Shown: positions 42,712 to 52,103 of the stretch, in pieces | Numbering within the stretch: position 1 is the stretch's first letter | How the letters are laid out: each line of letters starts with the position of its first letter | From: Shimazuella kribbensis DSM 45090 | GTDB taxonomy: Bacteria > Bacillota > Bacilli > Thermoactinomycetales > Thermoactinomycetaceae | Reading direction: 5' to 3' | Assembly: GCF_000428065.1 (NCBI RefSeq) | Contig: NZ_ATZF01000003.1 | Span: forward strand, 186,001-250,000 | DNA: 64,000 nucleotides | The notes under the pieces: generated by a model | Seen by the model: the letters and a program-made list of their open reading frames with translations, nothing else | The model's database searches: none | Told to the model about the DNA's origin: nothing | Position numbers and translations under genes: made by a program

Positions 42712-44046
42712 TGGTTCACTCACCTCCTCTTTTAATTTTAATGAAATATGAAACAATCTACTTGAATAGTGATTATACTTGATAATATTTGACTTTTCAT
42801 AAAATTTCGCTAGCAAAATGACAATCTCTCTCTCTTGTGGATAAAAAGAATGGTCTTGGGCTACTTCATGAGCTTCTTTAAGATATTGTATTGCTTCCTC
42901 ACGATGCTTTTGCTGTAAATAACATTCACCAAGTGCTTGGAGAACTTCACAATAGCGCAGGCTATCTTTAGATTTCTTACTCATTTGTAGTGCCTGCTTT
43001 AGTCTCTCAACAGCTAACACTATATTGCCCTGTAACAAATACAACTGTCCAAACTCTTTACCATTTTGAGCCACTAACTGTTTTTTATTTACCTTGTTTT
43101 CAAATTTTGCGGCGGTTTGAAAACATAACTCTGAAGCATCAAACTTCCCCATATTTTTATATACGGTTCCTGCTGTTGTCCAAAGTTCAAAACAACGATC
43201 AAACTTCTTTTCTCGTCTAGCAATATCAATTCCTAGTTCTGTATAATGTATAGCTTTTATAAAGCGCCTATCTTTATTGTACAGCGTTGCTTTTAACTGG
43301 TATAGATTCAATTTCATTTCTGTATCTAACTCAGCAAAATGCCCTTCCAGCAATTCAATAATCTCCATAGCTTCACTATTGCGTTCTAATTTTTCAAAAT
43401 AAATCACTTGGCTGATATACAGAGAATACTGTACATATTGTCTCTCTCCATCATGCAGAAAAGAACGTAAACCATCTTGTGCACAAGAAAGAGCAAAATC
43501 CAGATTATTCATCACATGAAAAACACGACTCAATTGATACAAACAAGCAGTTTTGATATTTGTGTAGTGAATCGAAGGATGCTCTTCATAAATCCGAATC
43601 GCTTGCTGAAAGTGAGCAATCGCCTTGTCTAATTTATCGCTATGATAATAACACTTCCCACGAAGGTACTCCAACACAGCGAAATAAGGTCGGTTGCCTT
43701 TTAACTCCTGCTCCATTTGACGGATCATCTTTAATCCTTCTTGGATACTCACACAGTCCAAATCATTCTCCACAGTACGAAGACGCAACCCAATCGTAAA
43801 TCGCTCCTGCTTCTCTTTTTCTGCCTGTGCTTGCAGTAGTTTGGGTAAATCTTCGATCGACCACTCTAATTTTTCCTGAAAATAATAAGCAAGTAACTCC
43901 TCACTAAGTCGTTTTGTCCCATTTTCTAGATTGCTAATACTCGCAACCGAAATCCGCTCATCCGCTAAAGTATGCTGCTTAAATCCCAACTTTTCTCTTC
44001 GTTTCTTGCATAAAACACCAAGCTGTTTCCGATCCCAATCCACCAT
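42658..44046 (-). CDS. XRE-TPR regulator, probable RRNPP peptide receptor
   Basis: A 462-residue protein with an XRE helix-turn-helix (residues 3-60, GFKQHTLADERISVASISNLENG) and then about nine TPR helical pairs. Same layout as the protein at 23045 and clearly related. Start ATG 44046 has GGAGG 8 bases upstream. It lies directly upstream of the lasso operon on the same strand, so it may sense a peptide and control that operon. Its last 17 codons follow an internal perfect Shine-Dalgarno and may be made as a separate peptide. Confidence 0.8.
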   Translation of the reverse strand: MVDWDRKQLGVLCKKRREKLGFKQHTLADERISVASISNLENGTKRLSEELLAYYFQEKLEWSIEDLPKLLQAQAEKEKQERFTIGLRLRTVENDLDCVSIQEGLKMIRQMEQELKGNRPYFAVLEYLRGKCYYHSDKLDKAIAHFQQAIRIYEEHPSIHYTNIKTACLYQLSRVFHVMNNLDFALSCAQDGLRSFLHDGERQYVQYSLYISQVIYFEKLERNSEAMEIIELLEGHFAELDTEMKLNLYQLKATLYNKDRRFIKAIHYTELGIDIARREKKFDRCFELWTTAGTVYKNMGKFDASELCFQTAAKFENKVNKKQLVAQNGKEFGQLYLLQGNIVLAVERLKQALQMSKKSKDSLRYCEVLQALGECYLQQKHREEAIQYLKEAHEVAQDHSFYPQEREIVILLAKFYEKSNIIKYNHYSSRLFHISLKLKEEVSEPMRIHELKTRAAGDPPDI

Positions 44047-44429
44047 CCTATGATCCTCCAAGAAAATGAATTCCCTTGATGTTGTCTCCTGTTGGTAGTT
44101 TTCCTATGTACACCATATTCAAGTGAAGTTTCACTAAAATAATGGTTTATACGACGAAAAAGAATTATTATTCACCTTATACAGGTGAATAGTCATATAT
44201 ATTAAAATATTTTAAATTTACTTTGTTTTAAATTATACTCGCACTCTTCTAAAATGACAATATTAGAATGATAGGGTTTGTGATTATGCGATATTCCTTG
44301 CTTAACTGTCAAATTCAAATCAATATTCATTTGAATTCATTATAATAAAATGATTAAATAAACTTAGAAAAGTGTAACACTTTAGCGAACTAGAGCGTTA
44401 CACACAGATACAAAAACTCAAGGAGCATC
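44047..44429. other. Intergenic with islet F promoter
   Basis: A+T-rich. A TATAAT at 44341-44346 lies 84 bases before the islet F ATG, and an inverted repeat GTGTAAC...GTTACAC spans 44375-44402 in the leader. No gene seen. Confidence 0.5.
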
Positions 44430-46385
44430 ATGAATCAGTACAGCCTCCGAAAATGCATGGAGGCCACACGCAGACGGCTTTCCACTCTTCGCGGCAAAGG
44501 CACAGACAAAAAAACCGCCGAACCGCTGAGTGCAAGCCAATCGTTCTCTGACCAACTTCTCTGGAAGCTCGCGAAGAGTGACGGGAACTCGGAAGAAGAC
44601 CAGCTGGTCTTCACATCGCTGAATCTCCTGAAGAACACGATTCAGCAAAACAAAAAGCTGTGCGCAAGGATCTTCGTTTGGTCCGCACTGGTATCGCTGA
44701 TTGGTGTTCTCAGCTTCTATGTGTTGAAACTCGCACTGGAAGTAGAGAGCATGAAGGTTGTTCTCCCTTTGCTCATCGCCGCAGCGTTTTTGAATGCGGC
44801 TGATGGGAGGGGATTCCCCTTCTGGCAGACGTTCCACGACGGCGATATCCTCCAAAAGAAGATCAGAAAAAACTTGATCGAGGAAATCGCTCGGAAGCTG
44901 AAGATCGTCCATCGAGAGTCCCTTCGTAAATACATCAATAAAAACGGGTCTCTTGGGTCCTTGGCGAAATCAATTTCCAAATCAATCGGAAATGATCTGC
45001 TAGTCGTGGTGAAGGACCCACTCATCTGGTTCCTCGCTGTTGCAGCACTTTGGATTATTCTCTCGTGGGAATTTGCCATTGCTCTGGTTGTAGGCAGTTT
45101 CCTGCTCTTGTTTATGGTCAAACCTGCCATCAACAAGAAGCAAGAGATCAGCAAAGAGGAAGCGAAAGTAGAGTCCAAGAGCCAGACTAAGTTGGACACT
45201 TGGTCGGAACTACCCCGACTCCACAGTGATCGAGACATTATCGAGGCCACCGCTCAGGAACTGGAAGATTTGTTGGATCAGGATGTGGCGATCAATGAGA
45301 GCAACTCCTTCCAACTCACATGGCTGGTATCTGGCCCACGCACCATTGGGACTTTCCTGCTACTTGTCATCCTGCTTCCTTATGCGATCTTCGTCAAACA
45401 CATGACGATCGACGTCATTCTGCTTGCTGCGTTCTTCAAATCTGGCCTCGCGGCTTTCGCCACATCGATCGAATTTACCCTTCGTGTGGCGGAAATGCGG
45501 GGGGAGCTGGTGAAGCTCGGACGGTTGCTTGAACTTCCTAACCGTCCAAAGGGCAGTGTGAAGATGCGGGGATTTGGGGGTCTTGACCTTCGGAACATCT
45601 CGATCCAGTATGGGAACAAGATCCTGTTCCCGGATGGACTGAATCTCCAGATCCCAAAGGGAGAACCTGGAAAATCCTATAAGGTGGCCTTCGTAGGGCC
45701 TTCCGGTTGTGGCAAGTCCTCTGTGATGGACTTGCTGGCACGCAACTTGGAGAAAATCGAGGGAAGCAGTACAGGCTGGACAGGTAAGTGTTTGGTTATC
45801 CATCCCAATGGAGAGGAAGACTCTATCGATCAGATTGACTTGGGATCATTCCCCAAATACATCATCTCTGTTCCTCAGGAGACAGAGGTGCTGTCGGCTG
45901 AATCCGTCGCACGAAACATTGGGCTGGCGGTCGAAAAGCTCCCTGCTGAACAAAAGGAGCAGATCGTCCATAAGCTCAGTGGATTGATGCAACTGCCGCT
46001 GGACAGCCTCGACAAGCTGGCTCAGGAGCAGTCAGGCGGACAGCGAAAGCGGACCCAGATTGCTTCGGCACTGGCACTAGCACTAGCCGTCTCTTCCGAG
46101 AGCTCACATCCCGTTGCTCTCTTGCTGGACGAAGCACTGTCTCAGTTGGATCAAGAGACAGCTCTCTTCGTTCTTCAGGCGATCGAAGAGTTGGCGGACA
46201 AGCGTGGCGACACGATTGTGATGATCGCTCACTCTGAGTACGGAATTTCCGATGACTCCTACGTCTACGTCTTCGGACCGGACGGTCAGGGGGTCATCCA
46301 AGAAGGATGGAAGCGGGAACTCGCAAGTGACCCTTCCTCCGCATACAACAAGGTCTTCAAGGGCCAGTTGAATAGCCAGACCTGA
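44430..46385 (+). CDS. ABC transporter half-molecule (islet F)
   Basis: A 651-residue fused permease-ATPase. The N-terminal 60 residues are charged; four to six membrane helices lie between residues 75 and 340 (for example FVWSALVSLIGVLSFYVL and LIWFLAVAALWIILSWEF). The ATPase has Walker A GPSGCGKSS (about residue 424), signature QSGGQRKRTQ (about 535), Walker B LLLDEALSQLD and switch His in MIAHS. The membrane part is not like common exporters, so the substrate is unknown. About 52% G+C, C/G-ending codons. AAGGAG lies upstream; own promoter and 3' hairpin. Likely acquired. Confidence 0.8.
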   Translation: MNQYSLRKCMEATRRRLSTLRGKGTDKKTAEPLSASQSFSDQLLWKLAKSDGNSEEDQLVFTSLNLLKNTIQQNKKLCARIFVWSALVSLIGVLSFYVLKLALEVESMKVVLPLLIAAAFLNAADGRGFPFWQTFHDGDILQKKIRKNLIEEIARKLKIVHRESLRKYINKNGSLGSLAKSISKSIGNDLLVVVKDPLIWFLAVAALWIILSWEFAIALVVGSFLLLFMVKPAINKKQEISKEEAKVESKSQTKLDTWSELPRLHSDRDIIEATAQELEDLLDQDVAINESNSFQLTWLVSGPRTIGTFLLLVILLPYAIFVKHMTIDVILLAAFFKSGLAAFATSIEFTLRVAEMRGELVKLGRLLELPNRPKGSVKMRGFGGLDLRNISIQYGNKILFPDGLNLQIPKGEPGKSYKVAFVGPSGCGKSSVMDLLARNLEKIEGSSTGWTGKCLVIHPNGEEDSIDQIDLGSFPKYIISVPQETEVLSAESVARNIGLAVEKLPAEQKEQIVHKLSGLMQLPLDSLDKLAQEQSGGQRKRTQIASALALALAVSSESSHPVALLLDEALSQLDQETALFVLQAIEELADKRGDTIVMIAHSEYGISDDSYVYVFGPDGQGVIQEGWKRELASDPSSAYNKVFKGQLNSQT

Positions 46386-46410
46386 CGATAAGTCAGTTTG
46401 TCTGGTAGAC

Positions 46411-46468
46411 CCTTCCCAACTACAGTCACGGCCATGCAATGGGTGGTTGAGATAAGTAGATGGGAAGG
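46411..46468. terminator. 3' hairpin of islet F
   Basis: CCTTCCCA / TGGGAAGG arms enclosing a 42-base loop that holds further short stems; no T-tract. Confidence 0.5.
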
Positions 46469-46543
46469 CTTCATCTATATTTTTCATAATATTAAGAATT
46501 TTATCTGCGCATCATCTTATATAAGGAGATGCTTGATAAGTTA

Positions 46544-46559
46544 GGCTCCTTTCGGAGCC
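46544..46559. terminator. Short GC-rich hairpin
   Basis: GGCTCC TTTC GGAGCC, about 160 bases beyond islet F, preceded by AAGGAGATG. It is not followed by a T-run. Confidence 0.4.
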
Positions 46560-46649
46560 ATGTTGAGGTACATACCATCCATACAAGAAAACAATATCTT
46601 CTTTTTGTCGCTTCGATTTATTAATCTAACCGTAAAATGAGAAACGATT

Positions 46650-46912
46650 GACACTCCCACGGCTGAAGCCGATGGGATTCTTGGGTAGTCCTCGGTGCTC
46701 CGAAGAAATTTACCAAGCTAACCCCGTGAGCCCCACGGTTGGATGTTTTTTACTCGAACGGCTTGGTTTTCGCCTGCTCATGGTGAATATTATCATCCGA
46801 ATGTATGTTTGTAAAGGGTTTTTTTGAAAAATTTGTCAAACTTGCGAAAGGGTTAACCCCCCCCCTCGTCTGACGCTCGTTATCATCCCACGATTGAAAC
46901 CGTGGGTTTTCT
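46650..46912. mobile_element. IS200/IS605-type remnant (no transposase)
   Basis: Bounded by two subterminal palindromes, CCCACGGCTGAAGCCGATGGG at about 46656-46676 and CCCACGATTGAAACCGTGGG at 46887-46906. The GCTGAAGCC loop style is typical of IS605-family ends and TnpB-associated RNAs. Between them lie about 200 bases without a gene, including a C9 run. Probably a non-autonomous palindrome-associated element. Confidence 0.55.
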
Positions 46913-46949
46913 CACTCGCAATCTATAAAGAAGGGATTGATTCTCATCT

Positions 46950-48056
46950 TTATTTCTCAAGAAACATCTTTTTCAACTGATGACGTTCTTGTTTGCTGAC
47001 GCCAAGAAACTGTTCTGCATAGTTGTCAAATGTACCATAATTGGCTTTGATATCATTCAAAGCAGCTTCTAAGTAACTACGTCTTACTTCTAGCAGTGCT
47101 TGGAAAACTTCACGGTCTTTTTCTGTTTTAAATAATGGTTTCAATGCTTCCATTGTTTGTTTGATCGCTGTTTCTCGGTATGTGTTCGAAAGCAGGTAAT
47201 CTTGAATCACCGTTTCTTCTGGTACACCTAAAAGTAGTAATAAAATAGCAGAACCAAAGCCTGTACGATCTTTTCCTGCTGTACAATGTTGTACAAGTCC
47301 TAGCTTATCTTGTTGAAGTACTGTTTGTACCAGTTGTGGGTAGGCAGGATCTGTGACATAAATTTTGTTTGCATTCGTTAAAAACTCCCCTGGTTCCCCT
47401 AAGACAGCAAAATTACCTGCGTTTACAGCCGCTGTGATCACATCGGTCTGTTCGTCTTTCACTGTTAAGCGGAGATTCTCGATTCCAGCTATGACAGGAT
47501 CTGGCTTTTGTGCTACTTCGTTATTGGTGCGATAATCTACAATCGTTTTTAAGCCGGAGTTTTGGAGGTATTGCTTATCTTCTTCTGTTAACTTGATCAA
47601 TTCATCCGAGCGAAATAAGTAGCCCCATTTTACGGTTTGTCCATCTTTTGTTTGGTATCCACCTAAGTCACGAAAATTGGTAGTCCCTTTCAACGGAACC
47701 AAGCGTTCTGCCACAATCACAGTATCACCTTTGCTTTTTAATAGGAAATAGGAACGTGCTTTGGGATTTGGATCAGCGACGATAACAGTATTTTGATTGG
47801 TAACTCGGGTAAGAAATGTAGCATGTTGCTTACCTATTTCAGATGAGCTACTCCAATAAATCTTTACTTGATTGGATTTCTCTGATGACTCCCAAGAAAT
47901 TTTTAGCTTTCCATCTGATTGTCTTTCGACTTTGGCATGATGGATGACTTTTTGCTTTGTCGCAGCAGCTTGTACAGGTGCACCACTCCATTGGAAATAT
48001 GCAAATACGGCAAATAGATGTACAAATGCGAATACAGTGATCACTTTCCATTTCAT
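46950..48056 (-). CDS. Secreted tyrosine-phosphatase-like protein
   Basis: A 368-residue protein with a signal peptide (KVITVFAFVHLFAVFAYF, cut near VQA), an Fn3-like domain (about residues 35-115, VIHHAKVERQSDGKLKISW) and a C-terminal dual-specificity phosphatase. The P-loop is HCTAGKDRTG, the general-acid region lies in TNFRDLGGYQT and YLFRSDELIKLT. The family (LppA/Iph-like) also includes phosphoinositide and phytate phosphatases, so the substrate is open. Start ATG 48056 has AAAGGAGG upstream. Single gene. Confidence 0.88.
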   Translation of the reverse strand: MKWKVITVFAFVHLFAVFAYFQWSGAPVQAAATKQKVIHHAKVERQSDGKLKISWESSEKSNQVKIYWSSSSEIGKQHATFLTRVTNQNTVIVADPNPKARSYFLLKSKGDTVIVAERLVPLKGTTNFRDLGGYQTKDGQTVKWGYLFRSDELIKLTEEDKQYLQNSGLKTIVDYRTNNEVAQKPDPVIAGIENLRLTVKDEQTDVITAAVNAGNFAVLGEPGEFLTNANKIYVTDPAYPQLVQTVLQQDKLGLVQHCTAGKDRTGFGSAILLLLLGVPEETVIQDYLLSNTYRETAIKQTMEALKPLFKTEKDREVFQALLEVRRSYLEAALNDIKANYGTFDNYAEQFLGVSKQERHQLKKMFLEK

Positions 48057-48477
48057 GTTTGGTTTCCTCCTTTGGTTGACTATCAATATTTTATATTAAA
48101 ATATTATTATTTAATATTAAAATTTATAATTATCCTGAAAACAAATGATTATTTCTTAAATATTTATCGTCAAATCGATAAGATTCAAAGAAATAGAATG
48201 GAATAAAAATAAAAAAGTGCCCCTCGTGAGCGAAAAACAGTCAGACTTCTAAAACATAAAGGAGTACTTGATCCTCCTGACTGCTTCATCAACTCAGAGA
48301 ACTGCATGGTCAAACCTTTCCGTTGGGTTGATGTAGGCTATTCGCTACATTTAATCAAATGAAACCATATATTTTACTCTTCACAACTAACTCACTATTC
48401 CATCATCAAGTCCTCTTATTATCTTTTTACATCAACAAAAAAAGAGCCACTCCATCAGGAATTTGACTCTTTCCATC
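48057..48477. other. Intergenic with unexplained open frame
   Basis: 48203-48361 on the plus strand is open for about 50 codons (contains VRLLKHKGVLDPPDCFIN) without a start or ribosome site; it may be a transposase scrap. A terminator-like hairpin at 48438-48474 (AAAGAGTCA / TGGCTCTTT then T7 on the minus strand) ends the 48478 gene. Confidence 0.4.
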
Positions 48478-48759
48478 CTAATATTCCCCTAAATCAATGA
48501 TCTCCTCTAACTCCGAAAAACGTTCATCCATGATCTTTTTCAAGCTGGGATTCCAGTTTTTTTGGATTACTTCTACTACATCATCTATCTTACGCATTAC
48601 TTTGCGTTCTCCATCTACATAAACGACCCAACTCTGATCTTTTCCTGTAAATACGCGATCAATTTCTACGAAACGATCGGCTTTATTAGTAGGATAACGT
48701 ACCGCTTCGCCTACTCTCATTCGCATCAAGGTTGATTTGATTTCCATAACTTTGGACAT
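48478..48759 (-). CDS. Hypothetical protein, 93 aa
   Basis: A soluble, charged protein (starts MSKVMEIKSTLMRMRVGEAVRY) with alternating strands and a C-terminal helix rich in Glu. The ATG has AAAGGGG 13 bases upstream, long but usable; the second Met is closer. A terminator follows. No family recognised. Confidence 0.65.
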   Translation of the reverse strand: MSKVMEIKSTLMRMRVGEAVRYPTNKADRFVEIDRVFTGKDQSWVVYVDGERKVMRKIDDVVEVIQKNWNPSLKKIMDERFSELEEIIDLGEY

Positions 48760-48947
48760 GATTCGAGCTACCCCTTTAATGAATTCTCCGAACGTATTAT
48801 GGCTCTAAACCTATTCTATGTGTAAACATCAGAAAACTCAACATATACAGGGAAATATCCATTTAATTGTAAAATTACATATTATGGAATTTACGTTTGA
48901 CTGCTGATTGTCGAAGATATTTATTACAAATAAAGAAAACAAAAACC

Positions 48948-48991
48948 GTGGCGAGAACACCCCTGAATTTATTCTTGGATGTTCTCGCCAC
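48948..48991 (-). terminator. Terminator after mqo
   Basis: Perfect 12-bp stem GTGGCGAGAACA / TGTTCTCGCCAC with a 20-base loop, then a T-rich stretch on the minus strand. Confidence 0.75.
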
Positions 48992-49007
48992 CATATCCTA
49001 AAATGAA

Positions 49008-50513
49008 CTATAAGCTGGATACTTTATTTTCTTCTTTTAACCCTAACGTTTGTGCTGTGGAAGTATGAATTTTGTCCAGAAGCTCTGGGTTCTCCATTAG
49101 TGACACACCGTACGAAGGAATCATTTCGTTGATTTTCGTCTCCCACTCGTTCATCTGTTGTGGGAAGCATTTTTTGATAACCTCAAGCATCACATGAACG
49201 GCAGTAGAAGCACCCGGAGAAGCACCTAATAATGCTGCAATCGAGCCATCTTCAGCAGTAATCACTTCCGTACCAAATTGAAGCGTTCCTTTACCGCTAG
49301 CTTCCGTATCTTTGATAACTTGTACACGTTGACCTGCTACTACGATATCCCAATCTTCGCTTTTGGCGCTGGGGATAAACTCTCGCAACTCTTCCATACG
49401 TTGTTCTTTCGATAACATAACTTGCTGAATGAGATATTTTGTCAATGACATCTCTTTTGCGCCTGCCGCTAACATCGTCAAGATGTTACTTGGATTTATG
49501 GAAGTTACTAAGTCAAACATGGAACCCGTTTTTAAAAATTTTGGTGAGAAGCCAGCAAATGGTCCGAATAACAGCGATTTTTTATTTTCGATATATCTTG
49601 TATCCAGATGCGGAACAGACATTGGTGGGGCACCAACCTTCGCTCTGCCATATACTTTGGCATGATGTTGCGTAACAACATCTGGATTTTTACACACCAA
49701 AAATATTCCGCTTACAGGGAATCCACCAATATGTTTCCCTTCCGGAATACCGGATTTTTGCAGCAAATGCAGGCTTCCACCCCCACATCCGATAAAAACG
49801 AATTTTGCAGTATGACGTTCGACCATACCGCTGTCGAGATTTTTCACTTTCACTTCCCACAAGCCGTCGCTCGTACGTTTCATATCCGTAACACTATGTT
49901 TATAGTTTATATCGACATCTTTACTCTTTAAGTTGTCAAACAACATACGCGTTAAAGCACCAAAATTGACATCTGTTCCTGTGTCGATTTTGGTTGCTGC
50001 TATAGGTTCATCCGATGCACGATCTTGCATAATAAGCGGAATCCATTCCATCAGTTTTTGCGGATCATCGGAAAATTCCATTCCTTCGTATAAGGGATTG
50101 TTTGATAGCGCTTCAAAACGTTTCCTTAAAAACGTAACGTCTTTTTCCCCCTGTACGAAACTCATATGAGGTAATGACATGATAAAATCTTGCGGATTAT
50201 TTATTAGTTTATGGTTTACAAGATAAGACCAAAACTGCATGGAAACCTGAAACTGTTCATTAATTTTTACTGCTTTACTGACATCTACCGATCCATCCTG
50301 TTTTTCGACCGTGTAGTTCAACTCGCACAGTGCCGCATGCCCTGTTCCTGCATTATTCCATTCATTCGAACTTTCTTCTCCTGCGTTGGCGAGCTTCTCA
50401 AACACTGTAATTTTCCATTCTGGTACCAATTCTTTCAAAAGCGTCCCCAAAGTCGCACTCATGATTCCGGCACCTATTAATAGGACATCTGTTGTCGTTT
50501 CTCTATTGCTCAT
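49008..50513 (-). CDS. mqo: Malate:quinone oxidoreductase
   Basis: A 501-residue FAD enzyme that oxidises malate to oxaloacetate and passes electrons to menaquinone. FAD-binding [14 protein letters not shown] is at residues 8-21; other family blocks are [35 protein letters not shown] and [17 protein letters not shown], and the C-terminal [19 protein letters not shown]. Start ATG 50513; a TTG at 50522 is in frame. It feeds the quinol oxidase encoded at 15771-19617. Confidence 0.95.
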   Translation of the reverse strand: MSNRETTTDVLLIGAGIMSATLGTLLKELVPEWKITVFEKLANAGEESSNEWNNAGTGHAALCELNYTVEKQDGSVDVSKAVKINEQFQVSMQFWSYLVNHKLINNPQDFIMSLPHMSFVQGEKDVTFLRKRFEALSNNPLYEGMEFSDDPQKLMEWIPLIMQDRASDEPIAATKIDTGTDVNFGALTRMLFDNLKSKDVDINYKHSVTDMKRTSDGLWEVKVKNLDSGMVERHTAKFVFIGCGGGSLHLLQKSGIPEGKHIGGFPVSGIFLVCKNPDVVTQHHAKVYGRAKVGAPPMSVPHLDTRYIENKKSLLFGPFAGFSPKFLKTGSMFDLVTSINPSNILTMLAAGAKEMSLTKYLIQQVMLSKEQRMEELREFIPSAKSEDWDIVVAGQRVQVIKDTEASGKGTLQFGTEVITAEDGSIAALLGASPGASTAVHVMLEVIKKCFPQQMNEWETKINEMIPSYGVSLMENPELLDKIHTSTAQTLGLKEENKVSSL

Positions 50514-50802
50514 TTTTACCAACCTTTTCCCCTGAAATTTGCAGAAAAGATGTAGGTGTCACATCAAGCTAAGGTGCGACCTAGTCACACACCTTTTCTG
50601 TCTCAACTATGACCATAAATAGTGTAATACAATTATTCACAGATGAAAACAACATACCTACTTTTACTAACTTTCAATATAGGAATCTATTAAATGAAAT
50701 GGGAAGATCCACGCTCCCATTTAACTCTGACAACTTTACTCTAGCATAAAGCTGAAAAAAGGGGATAATGGATTAATACTCGTTCGTAGAGGAGATAAAT
50801 AA

Positions 50803-52062
50803 ATGTTTGATGTAATTGTAATCGGTGGTGGACCATCAGGATTGATGGCGAGTGCTTCTGCTGGGATGCATGGAGCAAAAGTGTTATTGCTCGATAAAGG
50901 AAATAAATTAGGACGAAAACTCGCCATCTCTGGCGGTGGTCGATGCAATGTAACCAACAACAAAGAATTAGCTGAATTAATCCAATTTATCCCAGGTAAC
51001 GGACGGTTTTTACATAGTGTATTTGCCACGTTTAATAATCAAGATATCATTCGTTTTTTTGAGGATTTAGGAATTGCATTGAAAGAAGAAGACAATGGCA
51101 GAATGTTTCCTGTTTCCAATAGTGCAAAAGATGTTGTACAAGCCTTATTGCAAAAAGTTCGTTCCGTTAACGTGCAAATCAATACCGATACTGCTGTGAA
51201 ATCTGTGCGCTATCGAGATGGAATCGTAGTTGGTGTAGAAGGTTTAAATGGCGAGTACTGGGAATGTAAAAGCGTTGTGGTTGCTACTGGTGGTAAGTCT
51301 GTTCCTCATACTGGTTCGACAGGCGATGGGTACGTTTGGGCAGAAGTAGCAGGACATACAATCACAGAGTTATTTCCAACAGAAGTTCCAATCACCTCTG
51401 ATGAATCTTTAATCCAATCCAAGCAATTGCAAGGATTATCTTTACGAGACGTATCTTTGTCTGTGTTAAATTTAAAAGGTAAACCTGTAATCACCCATCG
51501 CGGGGATATGATTTTCACCCACTTTGGATTCTCTGGACCAATCGCCTTACGATGTAGTCAATTTGTGATCAAACAACAGAAAAAAACGGGTGAGTTACAA
51601 ATACCTGTTGCGATTGACTTATTTCCGGATCGATCCATAGGAAATATCGAACAAGAACTGCAAAAACTACGAAAAGAGCACCCCAAACGAAGTGTTACCA
51701 ATTTACTTAAGGGCTGGATTCCAGAAAGACTTATTCCTGTTCTCTACCAAAGAATAGGAGTAGATACAGATTTACTTGCAGCCAACCTATCCAATGAACA
51801 ATTGAGACAATTAGCTATTTCTTTCAAACAATTTACCCTTCATGCAAATGGTACACTGCCTTTAGAAAAAGCATTTGTCACAGGTGGCGGGGTACATGTG
51901 AAAGAAGTAAACCCAAAAACGATGGGCTCCAAACGGATGCAAGGACTGTATTTTTGTGGAGAAGTGCTGGATATACACGGCTATACAGGAGGATACAATA
52001 TCACTGCTGCACTATGTACTGGCTATGTGGCTGGGAAGAATGCAGCTGAGAAAAACCAGTAA
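50803..52062 (+). CDS. HI0933-family flavoprotein (YtfP type)
   Basis: A 419-residue NAD(P)/FAD-dependent oxidoreductase. The dinucleotide motif [17 protein letters not shown] (residues 4-20) is followed by the hallmark [18 protein letters not shown]-terminal [16 protein letters not shown] is also diagnostic. The physiological reaction of the family is not settled. Start ATG has GAGGAG upstream. Its 3' end is duplicated, decayed, at 53641-53841. Confidence 0.9.
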   Translation: MFDVIVIGGGPSGLMASASAGMHGAKVLLLDKGNKLGRKLAISGGGRCNVTNNKELAELIQFIPGNGRFLHSVFATFNNQDIIRFFEDLGIALKEEDNGRMFPVSNSAKDVVQALLQKVRSVNVQINTDTAVKSVRYRDGIVVGVEGLNGEYWECKSVVVATGGKSVPHTGSTGDGYVWAEVAGHTITELFPTEVPITSDESLIQSKQLQGLSLRDVSLSVLNLKGKPVITHRGDMIFTHFGFSGPIALRCSQFVIKQQKKTGELQIPVAIDLFPDRSIGNIEQELQKLRKEHPKRSVTNLLKGWIPERLIPVLYQRIGVDTDLLAANLSNEQLRQLAISFKQFTLHANGTLPLEKAFVTGGGVHVKEVNPKTMGSKRMQGLYFCGEVLDIHGYTGGYNITAALCTGYVAGKNAAEKNQ

Positions 52063-52064
52063 CA

Positions 52065-52091
52065 AAAAAAGCCACACGAGGTGGCTTTTTT
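52065..52091. terminator. Bidirectional terminator
   Basis: AAAAAAGCCAC / GTGGCTTTTTT between the flavoprotein and the first surface protein; an identical copy lies at 53845. Confidence 0.9.
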
Positions 52092-52103
52092 CTATTTCGC
52101 AAC

